This document shows, in pieces, positions 1-9,629 of a DNA stretch of 64,000 nt. The DNA is taken from the NCBI GenBank assembly GCA_033032865.1, contig JAWHQI010000004.1, positions 25,960,001-26,024,000 on the forward strand, in the 5' to 3' direction. Source of the stretch: Dactylorhiza incarnata. Its lineage: Eukaryota; Streptophyta; Magnoliopsida; Asparagales; Orchidaceae. The position numbers were made by a program, and so were the translations under genes. Each line of letters starts with the position of its first letter. Within the stretch, counting starts at the first letter, position 1. The notes below the pieces were generated by a model, which did no database searches, was not told the DNA's origin, and saw only the letters and a program-made list of their open reading frames with translations.

Positions 1-410
1 GCCGCTCTATCGTTGGTCTTCATCTTGTCAACATAGGTACTTGTCGATAAAATGAACAAGTCCTTCACCCTCTTTCCAACATGAATAACATCTCTCTTTA
101 TCTCCGGTTGAGTTTTAAGAAACTTCACTTCTGTTGGGCCAAACAGAACGTGATAACCGGCATCGACCGCATTGGTCACAGAGAAGAGATTCTTCTTCAT
201 ATCAGGCACGTGATAAACACTCCTCAATGTGAGTGGACCCTTATCACTGCTCAGAGAGACAACACCTTCTTGTTCTACTGCATGAATAGAATTATCAGTC
301 GTAATGATAGCATCGTTACCTGAGTAAGGTGCCAAAGAAGAGAACTTTTATTCATCCCCGGTGAGGTGATGCCCACACCCTGGATCCACGATCCAATCCT
401 CTTCGAAGTT
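1..410 (-). pseudogene. pol: Element D pol start: aspartic protease and pre-integrase region, broken
   Basis: The same frame as the end of gag runs into the retroviral-type aspartic protease. The active-site segment reads DWIVDPGCGHHLTGD, where Copia proteases normally have D-S-G; Ser is replaced by Pro. An in-frame TAA follows at about 345-347. Beyond it the frame stays open to the window edge and shows the usual post-protease VYHVPDMKKNLFSV motif. The integrase and reverse transcriptase would lie further left, outside the window. The protease is judged inactive from the altered catalytic triad and the stop. Confidence 0.75.
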
Positions 411-1336
411 GATGGCAGCCAAGGCCTTAACGGGCATCGATGTCATATTGGCCGCAAAGGCTCCTCCCCATCCAGCTTCATCAGACTTTGGCTTTTCCTT
501 CTCCGCTGCATGTTCCGGCTGAAGATTAACCCGGTAATCCTTCTTGAAGTGGCCTGTCTTATTGCACCTGAAGCACCTTGGTCTCTCTCCCTTCTTCTTC
601 CCATCAGACTTAGAAGCATAACCTTTATCCTGCTGACCTGAAGTAGAGGGTCCATCCTGACCTAGCTTCTTCTTCTCCCACTTCTTCTTCTTCTTCCCAG
701 AGAACAACACATCACTATCTCCCCCAGAGATAGAAGTTCCCGCCATCTGTCTTGCCAAACTTTCTTGCGAAGCAAGTAGGTTTTCCAGCTCCAACAGAGA
801 TGGTTGATTTGCCCAACCCTGAACTGACGTCACAAAGGCAAGATACTCCTTCCGCAACCCCGGATGATATGCCTCTTCAGTTTTGCCTCCGAGATAGGCT
901 CATCAGGGTCCAATGCCGAAATCTCGGCTGTGAGGTTCTTCATCTTGAGAAAGAAGATAGAAATAGAATGATCACCTTGAGAGGCCTTCGCCAACTCATT
1001 TTCAAGAAACTATAGCCGAGCTACATTCTTCTTATTGAACAGCCCGTCCAAATACGTCCAAATCTCAGCAGCAGATTTACATCCAATGATGTGATCGAAT
1101 AGATCTGGTGAGATAGCCCTCTTGAGTGTGAACTCTACCTTTGCATTAGTCCTCCTCCAAAGTCTCACCTCTGCCATATTATCTCCTACCAAAAACACTT
1201 CTTGTGTGTCTTCTCCTCCAACTATCTCCCATAGATCCTCGACAAGTAAGTAACTCTCCATACACGACCTCCACTTCTTATAGTTAGTCGATGTGAGGAG
1301 TTCAATACCAAGCCCTCTTGCGTGTCCACCTTCCAT
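411..1336 (-). pseudogene. gag: Element D gag, broken
   Basis: Gag builds the virus-like particle and packages element RNA. The likely start at 1336 is the first ATG after the primer site. The N-terminal part (1336-1010) has the Copia gag pattern of NYKKW, then a DLWEIV segment, then a conserved AAEIW. A stop at 1010 and a frameshift near 860 break it, and the frame resumes at 857. The nucleocapsid zinc knuckle reads CFRCNKTGHFKKDY, so the last ligand of C-X2-C-X4-H-X4-C is Tyr instead of Cys. A lysine-rich stretch precedes it. Stop, frameshift and lost zinc ligand together indicate a non-functional gag. Confidence 0.8.
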
Positions 1337-1413
1337 GACAATCTATGTGGTCTCTTCTTCACAAAGACGATGGCAACTCAAGTTGATCACTGCTTATCCA
1401 CTCCAACAACCTA

Positions 1414-1425
1414 GCTTTGATACCA
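1414..1425 (-). other. Primer-binding site of element D
   Basis: On the minus strand the 12 bases directly after the LTR read TGGTATCAAAGC. They are complementary to the 3' end of initiator tRNA-Met, the usual primer of plant Copia elements. The site abuts the LTR without a spacer and fixes the LTR end. Confidence 0.85.
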
Positions 1426-2599
1426 TGTTAAAATTTTTGATTTGAATCGTTTAGGAGTAAGCAGGAATTGTATCAACTGAGTTATAGCCAAAAAACCACA
1501 ATATGCCACACAACAACACAAAGCTTTATTGAATCACAATACTTGATTACAGTGTGAGGTATACATGGCGAAACATGATTCATAAGAATCACGGAGGAGA
1601 GAAGAACAAAAAACACACCAAAAACAAATCTGGCGGCTTGACAAGCAGAGACCGCACATACCGCTGAACTCCAGAGATCGCCCGGCTTAACCTGAGACCG
1701 CACGAACAAAAAACAGCCAAGATGACTTCAGACCGCCATCTCAAACCGCAATGCAAGACGCCACCTCAGACCGCACGAACTGAAGCTTATTTGAACATAG
1801 AACAGAAGCTGTCGCCAGACTGCAACTCAGATCGCCTAACAGCTGAAGGTCGCCTAATCACTGAGCTCGCTGCGAACAGCACAAGAACAATCATAAACCA
1901 GTTCACAGACAAGCCGCTGCCGAACTGTTTATTCAAGCCGCTGGGAAATCACCAAGGAAGGAGACCGCAACCTGCTGACCGCAAACCTGCGAACACAACA
2001 AACAGTCAACTCGCTTCCGAGACCGCCCGACCTCAAAGTTGAGACCGCACGAAATAACCCAGGCTCTAGTTCTTACAGTTCTCGTTATGAATGACGGGCA
2101 ATGCACCCTTATTTATAGGCGACAAGACGGATGTCATCACCACCAAAAAAGAGATACAGTCACCACCAGCCAGATCGCCATCGGTCTCACTGAACAGACC
2201 GCACGATCACATCACTTGGACAACACCCTGTCCAAGACCGCAGATCAGCAGGAGACCGTGCACAAGCCGCGTGAACACAAGAACACTCCTTACTTAGATC
2301 GCCAACAGCAAATAAGGAACATCTGGCCGACTCCAGACAAGTCTCCAGATCGCCCAGCATAAGCCGCCCGGTCAAGAACAGACCGCCCGGTCTTCTTCAG
2401 AGAAGATAAACCAACCAAGTAGAATAACCTGGAAACAGACCGCAGCAAACAAGAATAAACTGGCCGGTCACACCAGATCGCCAAAGACAGACCGGCAGAG
2501 CCAGGCTGGCAGAGCACCAGAATAGAGACCGCGCGGTCACTGCGGTCACCAAAATTCTGACCGTCGGCCACCTTCCACTTCACTTCAATAATTTCAACA
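1426..2599 (-). repeat. 5' LTR of element D
   Basis: The 1174-bp LTR is bounded by TGTTAAAATT and AATTTCAACA, which are inverted copies of each other with one mismatch. One end meets the primer site and the other meets A1 gag. On the minus strand a TATA box (TATAAATA, 2110-2117) marks the promoter. The sequence is unusual for its many copies of GACCGC (about 13) and GATCGC (about 7), often preceded by AGA or CAG, spread from about 1648 to 2560 on both sides of the TATA box. Confidence 0.85.
2110..2117 (-). promoter_or_regulatory. TATA box of element D LTR
   Basis: The plus-strand TATTTATA gives TATAAATA on the coding strand, inside the LTR and upstream of gag, with GACCGC motifs dense on its upstream side (2160-2560). 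Confidence 0.6.
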
Positions 2600-2748
2600 A
2601 AGTAGGCCACTTTGCTTTGGACTGTTGGTTCAACCCAACAGGGCTCAATGCAAAGAGAGTGCAGAACCCTCAGAGGTTTGTTGTTCCATTATACCACCCT
2701 AACAGAAACCAAGGACTCAATCCATATTGGGTACCTAAGGGGAAGTGA
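2600..2748 (+). pseudogene. gag: A1 gag, C-terminal remnant
   Basis: Only the last ~49 codons remain, beginning inside the second zinc knuckle (GHFALDC) and ending with NPYWVPKGK and a TGA stop at 2746-2748. The sequence matches the end of A2 gag almost base for base. The missing front part was separated by insertion of element D. The stop codon is in frame with the downstream protease, as in A2. Confidence 0.8.
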
Positions 2749-5700
2749 TTTGTTTTGCAGGTATGTCCAAATGCCAACCATTCTCCAATTTAGTATTTGG
2801 ATAGTGGTTGCTCCAGGCACATGACTGGAGTCAGAAAGTATTTAAGAGAGTTCATTCCTATGGAGAATCGACCAACCGTGATCTTTGGAGGTTCAGAAAA
2901 GGGGGTGACCAGGGGCTATGGCAACATCTCTAATGGGTTAGTTACCATCACAAAGGTAGCTTATGTGGAGAGGTTGAAACACAATCTCATAAGCATAAGT
3001 CAACTTTGTGATTTAGGCTTTGTTATTACTTTCCACAAGGACAAGTGCCTAATTAAGAAAACCTCAGATTCTGAGGCTGCCTTAACTGGCACTCGGAGTG
3101 GCAATATTTATTGCTTAAACTTTCTCAATACAAATTCTTCCTTGCCCATATGTCTTGTAGCTGATGGTAAAGAGGCTCTATGTGTTCAATGGAATAAGAG
3201 ACTTGAACACATCAACTATAAGACAATAGGCAAGCTTCTCTCACAAGACCTAGTTAGGAATGGACCTAATATTAAGTGCATCAAAGATGGTCCTTGTCAA
3301 GCTTGCCAACTTGGAAAGCAGACAAGGACCAACTTTAAAAGCATATTTAACAAAGAGTCCTCAAGGTGCTTATTTTTGCTACATCTGGATCTGTTTGGTC
3401 CCATGTCAGTTCATAGCTTAGGAGGGAAGACCTACACCCATGTAGATGTTGATGATTACTCAAGGTTCACTTGGGTATTCTTCCTCAAAAAGAAGTCAGA
3501 TACCCTAGATATCTTGAGAAATTTTGTCAGGCAGATCCAAAATGAGATGGACTGTACTGTGGTCAAACTCAGAAGTGACCATGGGACAGAATTTCAGTCA
3601 GGGCCATGACAGAATTCTGCCAAGAACTAGGTATCTCCCAAGAATTTTTCTCACCTAGAACCCCTCAACAGAATGGGGTTGCTGAAAGGAAGAACAGAAC
3701 CTTGATAGAGGCAAGTAGGACAATGCTAAGTGACTCCTCTCTACAAAAATACTTCTGGGCAGAGGTTGTCAACACTGCTTGTCATGTGATAAACAGGGCT
3801 TCAATCATCAAATACCACAAGAAAACTCCCTATGAGTTAATGAAGGGCAGAAAACCAACCCTATCCTACATTAGGATCTTTGTTTCAAATGCTATGTTCT
3901 TAATAATGGGAAATCCAAACTAAGTTTGCTGAGAAAAGCAGTGAGGGTATTTTTGTTGGCTACAGCTCTCACAGCAAGGCCTATAGAGTGTACAACATCA
4001 ATACCCAAGCAGTGGAAGAATCTGTGCATATGGTATTTAATGAGACAAGCCTTATACATAAGGGCTGGTCTAGTTCTCTAGTGAATGCAGGTACAGTGAA
4101 GAAAATAGAGAAGTTATCCATTGAATACAATGCCGTTACTTCACTCAGAAATAAGAATCAGTCAGTGATAGTTGAAATCGAGGAAGAAACTGCAGGAAGC
4201 CCAAAAATAGCTGAAGAAATCCAACCTGAAGAAATGCAACCTGAAGAAGTTGCTAATGCAGAAGTGCCCAGAATACTACCAATTGCCCTGAGACAAGCAA
4301 GAGATCATCCCCAAGAGCAGATAATAGGAGTTGTCAACCAAGGTGTGCTGACAAGGAGTAGAGCTGCAAGTGAAGCACCTGAGTTTTCTCTCTCAAATTG
4401 AACCCAAGAAAATTGAGGAAGCAAATCAGGATCCATTTTGCATTGCAGCAATGCAGGAGGAACTGAACCAATTTAAGAGATGCAAAGTTTGTAAATTGGT
4501 TCCAAGACCCCAAGAACAGAACATTATAGGAAATAAATGGGTCTACAGAAATAAATTGGATGAAAATGGAATCATCACCATGAATAAAGCAAGGCTAGTG
4601 GCAAAAGGCTACAGACAAGAGGAAGGGATCGATTTTGATCAGGCATTTGCTCCAGTAGCCAGTCTGGAAGCAATAAGACTGTTTCTAGCCTATGCAGCCT
4701 ACTAAGGTTTCAAGGTCTACCAGATGGATGTGAAGCTAGCCTTCCTAAATGGTGACCTCAAAGAGGATGTATATATAAAGCAGCCCTCGGGTTTTGTAGA
4801 TCCTACTCACCCTGATTATGTTTATTTTCTTAGAAAAGCACTTTATGGCTTAAAACAGGCACCTATGGCCTGGTATGAAACTCTGTCAAGCTTTCTAATT
4901 GAGAACAAATTCTCAAGGGGAAAGATAGATAAGACATTGTTACTAAGGGAAGTAAAGGGCAAGATCTTTCTAGTGCAGATCTATGTGGATGACATCATAT
5001 TTGGCTCTACAGATAACAATCTCTGCAAAAAGTTTGCCAACTTGATGCAGGGAAAGTTTGAGATGAACAGTATGGGTGAGCTCAAATATTTCCTAGGTCT
5101 CCAAGTGAAATAATCTGAATATGGCAATTTCATTTCCCAGACCAAATTCATTAGGAAGCTAGTCAAGAAATTTGGATTGGAGAGTGCTTCTTCAATGAAG
5201 ACTCTAATGGGAACCAATGTGCCTCTGGACAAGGATGAGAAGGGCATACCCTTTGATGAAACCAAGTACAGATGCATGATTGGATCTTTGCTTTATCTAA
5301 CTGCAAGTAGGCCTGACATAATGTTTTGCTACATGTCTCTGTGCTAGATATCAGGTGAACCCTAAGGAATCTCATCATGTCTCTGTCAAGAGAATCTTAA
5401 GATACCTAAAGGGTACATCAAATCTTGGCCTATGGTACCCTAGGAACAATGGATGTGAACTAACTGGCTACTAAAATGCAGATTATGCAGGGTGCAAGGA
5501 AGACAGAAAGAGTACCTCAGGGACATGTCAATTCCTTGGTGGAAGACTGATCTCTTAGAGCAGTAAGAAGCAGACCAGTGTGGCAATCTCAACAACAGAA
5601 TCAGAGTATATCTCTGTTGGGAGCTATTGTGCCCAACTGCTATGGATTCAGCATCAATTTGAAGACTACAATATAAAGATGACCAAAACACCCCTGTTTT

Positions 5701-5926
5701 GTGACTCTTCAAGTGCAATCTCAATTGCTAAATACCCTGTCGCTCACAACAGGACTAAGCATATTGAGATCAGGTATCACTTCATCAGGAGCATGTGAAA
5801 AATGAAGATATCAACCTTGAGTTTGTCCCAACAGAAAAACAAGTGGCTGATATATTTACAAAGCCCCTAGATGAAGCTAAGTTTAACTTCTTCAAATTCC
5901 AATTGGGGATGTTAAACTTTGAGTAA
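2749..5926 (+). pseudogene. pol: A1 pol: protease, integrase, reverse transcriptase, RNase H, broken
   Basis: The order is Copia-type. Protease has YLDSGCSRHMTG, preceded by an extra in-frame TAG. Integrase has the zinc-binding CQACQLGKQ, the DLFGP and SDHGTEF acid residues, and QQNGVAERKNR. Reverse transcriptase keeps [10 protein letters not shown] at about 4980. RNase H follows with CDSSSAIS and the TKPLDEAKFN end. Compared with A2 there is a 1-base deletion at ~3603, another near 3885, a 4-base deletion at ~3921, and CAA-to-TAA nonsense codons at ~4703 and ~5111. The damage is mostly C-to-T, as expected for an old methylated copy. The frame ends with MLNFE and a stop at 5926. Confidence 0.9.
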
Positions 5927-5989
5927 TCATAAACTTTTTCTTCACTAACCCCTTTCTAGATGATTGGTTAGGAAATCTCTCAGGATTTG

Positions 5990-5994
5990 GATGA
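5990..5994. other. Target-site duplication of element C, left copy
   Basis: GATGA at 5990-5994 is repeated at 16336-16340 on the other side of element C. A2 has a single GGATGAACTATG at the corresponding place (33224 onward), which shows the empty site. Confidence 0.9.
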
Positions 5995-7323
5995 TGAAAG
6001 TGCACAGTTAACCTCACTAGAATTCTCTAGAGGGGGGTGAATAGAGATTAAAAATACTTTGTGCAATTATATATATATGTGTGTGTGTAATAATCACAGA
6101 TTTAAGTTTCCCACACACCATCAAGAATTAAGCAAATAAAGAAGGAAAATAACAAGAAGAAAATCACAGCACAACATAAAGAAATATAGTGGTTCCCCAA
6201 ACTTTGGGTAGACAACTCTTCTACCCCCTTTGGTAGGAATTCACTATCTTGCACTGAGTCTTTTGATAAGGAGACTCTTAGAACCAGCCTGAGTCTTTTG
6301 ATAAGGAGACTCTTAGAACCAGCCTGAGTCTTTTGAAAAGGAGACTCTTAGAACCAGTACAACTGAATTTTTTGAAGAGAGATTCTAAAAACTCTTTTAC
6401 AATATTTGAAAATGAAATTAGAAAGAGAAGAAGAAGCATTTGAAACAAGAAAGAATCTTCTTCCTAGCAAGAAGATTAGAAGCACAAGAAATAGTGAATG
6501 AAATCTCTCTTCTATAGTGAGAAGGAGATTGTGAGCCTTTTCTCTCTTTTAGTGAGAGCTATCAGAGTTTGCAGCAGTATGGCTTCAGAATGAGGAGAAG
6601 AAATCTTGATCTTTGCTGCAGCACTATTTCTCAATTGTCTCTCTTTTCACTTGGGAGCTCTTCCTCTTTTTCAAAATGAATATGGTGGTACACTTGTTGT
6701 CATTCTCTGTCGATCTCCTCCTTATTTATAGCTCTGTTTAAAAGATATTGATAAATGGGAATAATTAATTAGCAGACAGAAAATTAGGAAGAGATAAGAG
6801 TTTCCATAATGAATATTTCTGTAGAAGGAAAAGAATTCATTCTGATTTCAAATAATATCCATAACAATCTTAATCAAATTAGCCAAGAATCAAATAGATG
6901 GAAAGGCTGATTCAGAACGGCTATAAAAGAATAATATCATTCCATATAAATCAGATCTACAGAAAGAAGGAAAGAGATCTGGCGTGTTTTTGAATTTCTT
7001 GTAGATATCGACGTGCGTCGATTACTATTCGACGTAAGCGTCGAATTCAACCTGACTGAACGTTGAGAGAAGAATAAGGAAGGAGCGTCGACTAAGGTGC
7101 GTCGACTTCACTAGATGCGTCGACTAGAAGTCAGAGTAACGTCGACATAGAATGCGTTGAATTCTTCTAAGAGTTACTTCGACTCATTCTGAGAGAGACG
7201 TCGAATGTATTTCGACGTTGCGTCGAATACTATTCGACGCATATTTACTTAGCCTAATTTTTTCATACTTAGAATTTATATTCTTCTTAATTCTAGGGGT
7301 TAAGATAAATCATTTCCCCAACA
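5995..7323 (-). repeat. 3' LTR of element C
   Basis: A 1329-bp LTR running TGAAAGTGCAC to TTCCCCAACA on the plus strand, nearly identical to 15009-16335. On the minus strand its TATA box is TATAAATA at 6723-6730. An array of GCGTCGA/TCGACGC half-sites (about 7005-7245) lies upstream of it. Downstream, in the R/U5 part, are three copies of a 35-bp direct repeat (6254-6358) and an AT/GT microsatellite (6067-6088). The neighbouring polypurine tract (minus-strand ATAGGGGGAGATTG) sits directly outside position 7323. Confidence 0.93.
7005..7245 (-). promoter_or_regulatory. CpG-palindrome array in element C 3' LTR
   Basis: Roughly ten copies of a TCGA-centred half-site, mostly GCGTCGA or TCGACG, several arranged as inverted pairs such as GCGTCGA-N6/8-TCGACG. 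The array lies in U3, 275 bp upstream of the TATA box. The same array is at 16017-16253 in the other LTR, and related arrays lie inside the element at 9417-9583 and 13069-13278. Palindromic CpG arrays in Sirevirus LTRs are known from maize; the protein that reads them is not known. Confidence 0.75.
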
Positions 7324-7469
7324 ATCTCCCCCTATTTGTCTTAACCCTACATAGAGAGAAATTGTATCAGTCTTTTAATCAACAAAGCAAAGCATTTATA
7401 TAGTGAAGAAGTATGCTAAGCAATCATATAACAAGTAATTGTCTTTCACAAGATTTAAACTAGAAACTT

Positions 7470-8864
7470 CTAGTTATACATGAAATTGACAAAAGCAGAA
7501 TAGAGTTTTCTAGATAAATTTTCAATAGCATCAAAAATATAGCCCCTGGCTCTATCAGGATGCTCCTGGACATTTCTGATGATTGTGTGCAGTTTTTCCA
7601 GGACTTTGTCAGCATCAGGGAGAGTGTCATTTAGAGAATAGGCCTTACTGATGATGATTGCTGCCTTTTCATCAAACATCTCAATGGTAATGTTTTGAGG
7701 TTTCTTTTGAGTAGGCTTGGGCTCAGGTGGTCCTTTGTTGTCAACCTTTGGCCTATATTTTCTCTTTTCCGATTGCTGTTTCTCAGGTATCTCAGTCATC
7801 TTTCCTTTCCCTTTCCAGGGTGAATCATGCCATTTGTCTAATCCTTTTGGCCTTTCAGGCTTCTTATAGGGGATGTAAACATCTTCTGAACATCCTACAC
7901 ACCTTTTGTGCTTTTGTCCTTTTTTTAGGATAAGCCCTGCCTGAGGATTTTTCTTCAGATAGGCTTCAGTATCAAATAATTTCTTTGGAATTTTGATAGT
8001 AGGTTCAGCAAGAATTTGTTCCTTGGTCATTCCCCTGTTGATCTTTTCCATCCAAACTTTCCTCTTATCTTCTACTTCTTTCATAGCTGCTTCATATTCA
8101 TACAGCTCTCTTTCTCTTATTTCTTCATGCCTCTTTTCCATGTCAGGGTCATGGTATTCCTTTACAGGGCTGTTAGGAGTGATAACAGGCATCTTTTCAA
8201 ACCTCTTTATCTCCTCAACGGCCTTTTTATATTTCTTTTCCTTTGCATATTCTTTTCTTTCTTCTTTGGAGAATTTTTGCCAGTAGGGGGTGGCTTCTCT
8301 TTTTCTTTTTATTTGTCCTCCTGGACTTTGCCTAGGTAGGATTTGGGTACGTGCTTTAAGCTACTCAGTAAGTTTTGTTACTGGTGGAGGTAGAGGTAGC
8401 AGTGGAGGTAGAGAGGAAGGTTGAAGTGGAGTTTTCTTTTTAGGTGGAGAAGGAACTTCTTCAAGAAGAGGAGTTTGATTTGCAATGGAAGGCAGAATGT
8501 CCTCTGGTAGGGCAATTTATGCTGAGGGATGTTTGTCTCCTTCAATCTCTCCTGAAGGGATATCCTCAAGTAGGGGTGTCTTCAGTTTGATATAACTGGC
8601 AGAGAAGCCAGGAGAGTGATGCTGAATTTCTTCCTCACATGGTGTTGCTTCAATCCACACTTGTCCTCTCCAGTCATCAGAGGAGGCTGCTTCTTCCTCC
8701 CCCTGGACTTCTGTGTTCTTTACCACGGCAATCTCCCCCTGGGTATGTGGAGCATCTACTCTGAATGCTGAATCCACAACATGATCTCCTTCAGTATGGT
8801 AAGATGAGGTCTCTCCAAAGTGTTTGTTGAAGGTGTAGTCAGAGTGATTGGAGAAGATTGGAGC
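7470..8864 (-). pseudogene. Element C accessory ORF, main part, unrecognised protein
   Basis: Downstream of pol, in the place where some Sireviruses carry an env-like gene, one frame runs from 8864 to 7470 with only two stops (8517-8519 and 8361-8363). I do not recognise the product. In order it has an acidic segment (QGEEEAASSDDW), a proline-rich linker (SLPPLLPLPPP), a long Lys/Glu-rich, probably coiled-coil stretch, a short Cys pair (KRCVGC) followed by basic residues, and a helical C-terminus ending NFMYN. No signal peptide or membrane segment is visible, which argues against an envelope protein. The basic clusters would suit a nuclear or nucleic-acid-binding protein (inference). It probably continues the reading of the ORF at 9231-9004 through a frameshift. 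Elements A and B lack it. Confidence 0.6.
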
Positions 8865-9003
8865 CTATTGTAAGAAAAGAAGTTGGTGTAATACTTTAGA
8901 GATAATATTTAGAGTTGGAGAGGAAATTAACCCTGAGCTTTTAAGAGAGATAGAGAACCTGACAAGGGGGGTTTCTGGAGCAACTCTCCCCCTGTTTTAT
9001 ATC

Positions 9004-9231
9004 CTACATAAAGGATTTAAACCCTTCTGGCGACAGAGGCTGTTCTTGAATGAGAGCATTAAGCTCAGGAAGAGAAGCAGAGAGATTTGCCAGTTTGGCT
9101 ACACAGGTGTTGATCATGGCAGCACACTCGTTGGCGAAGTGGTTCAGTCGATTTTGGAAGTCATTTACTAGTTGTTCAAGAGCATCGTTCATCGCTTTGA
9201 TGAGGGCCGATTGATCAGGAGTTGGTGCCAT
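9004..9231 (-). CDS. Element C accessory ORF, N-terminal part
   Basis: A 75-residue frame starts MAPTPDQSALIKAMNDALEQ in a good plant initiation context (ATCAATGGC) and is predicted largely helical, with regularly spaced Leu/Ile residues. A TAG ends it, and the following accessory frame (8864-7470) is in another phase, so the two pieces are probably one gene split by a frameshift and stop. Upstream on the same strand are a CT-repeat leader (9238-9253), a TATA-like TTTAAATAAT near 9309-9319, and a CpG-motif array at 9417-9583. That arrangement suggests a promoter separate from the LTR. Function is unknown. Confidence 0.5.
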   Translation of the reverse strand: MAPTPDQSALIKAMNDALEQLVNDFQNRLNHFANECAAMINTCVAKLANLSASLPELNALIQEQPLSPEGFKSFM

Positions 9232-9308
9232 TGATGCAGAGAGAGAGAGAGAGGTAGAAGACGAAGTTTTGGCGGTTGAGGAGAGTATATGTTATGAAAT
9301 AAGAGGTA

Positions 9309-9319
9309 TTATTTAAAGA
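9309..9319 (-). promoter_or_regulatory. Possible internal TATA-like box before the accessory ORF
   Basis: The minus strand reads TTTAAATAAT about 80 bases upstream of the ATG at 9231 and about 100 bases downstream of the CpG array. A CT-rich leader lies between it and the ATG. The placement suits a plant promoter, but the match to a TATA consensus is weak. Confidence 0.3.
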
Positions 9320-9416
9320 AGGTGAAACGTCGAGAAAGGAAACAGAAATCAAGGTATATCAGGTAATCCAATCGTCAAAAGAGGAAGTAAGGATTTGATT
9401 CTAATTTTGACAAGAG

Positions 9417-9583
9417 GTCGACGTTACGGCAAATTGTTGTCGACACATGGGCATTGATGTCGACATATACGTCGATATGGAGTCGAAGCTCCGTGGAGAT
9501 ATGTCAGCCTAGCGTTTTGTCGACGTGTTCATAGACTTGCGTCGATATAAAGTCGACGGTGCGTCGATATGTATTCGACGTAT
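9417..9583 (-). promoter_or_regulatory. Internal CpG-palindrome array of element C, between pol and accessory ORF
   Basis: Repeated GTCGAC, GTCGAT and TCGACG half-sites, some in inverted pairs (for example GTCGATAT-N-GTCGAAG and GCGTCGATATGTATTCGACG). It is the same motif as in the element's own LTR but outside the LTR. It occupies the gap between the pol stop (9630) and the accessory start (9231), upstream of the possible internal TATA. Confidence 0.65.
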
Positions 9584-9629
9584 CTTCAAATACTTTCTTA
9601 GATCTTTTAGGTTTCCCCAACAATGGTGG

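Larger units (their letters stand above)
1..2599 (-). mobile_element. Copia LTR retrotransposon D, 5' part (LTR, primer site, gag, start of pol)
   Basis: This is the right-hand part of a minus-strand Ty1/Copia element whose remainder lies beyond the window start. In element order it shows a 5' LTR (1426-2599), a tRNA-Met-type primer site (1414-1425), gag and the beginning of protease. The right border is clear because A-family gag sequence resumes at about 2600, matching A2 near 20547. D therefore inserted into A1 inside its zinc-knuckle coding sequence. The second LTR and the matching target duplication are outside the window. The gag does not look like the Sirevirus gags of A, B and C, so D is another Copia lineage; I do not assign it more narrowly. 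Confidence 0.9.
2600..5989 (+). mobile_element. Sirevirus-like Copia A1, internal region (left part)
   Basis: This plus-strand segment is closely similar to A2 (20547-21299 and 30576-33225): end of gag, then protease, integrase, reverse transcriptase and RNase H. Its 5' part is cut off by element D at 2599/2600. Its 3' end is cut at 5989 by element C and resumes at 16341. The many nonsense changes relative to A2 show it is an old copy. A1 shares its 3' LTR with A2 (16668-18462). Confidence 0.9.

Noticed and set aside
7470..9231. Env-like gene of Sireviruses
   Set aside because: Position fits, but there is no signal peptide, membrane segment or Cys-rich ectodomain; kept as an unknown accessory ORF.
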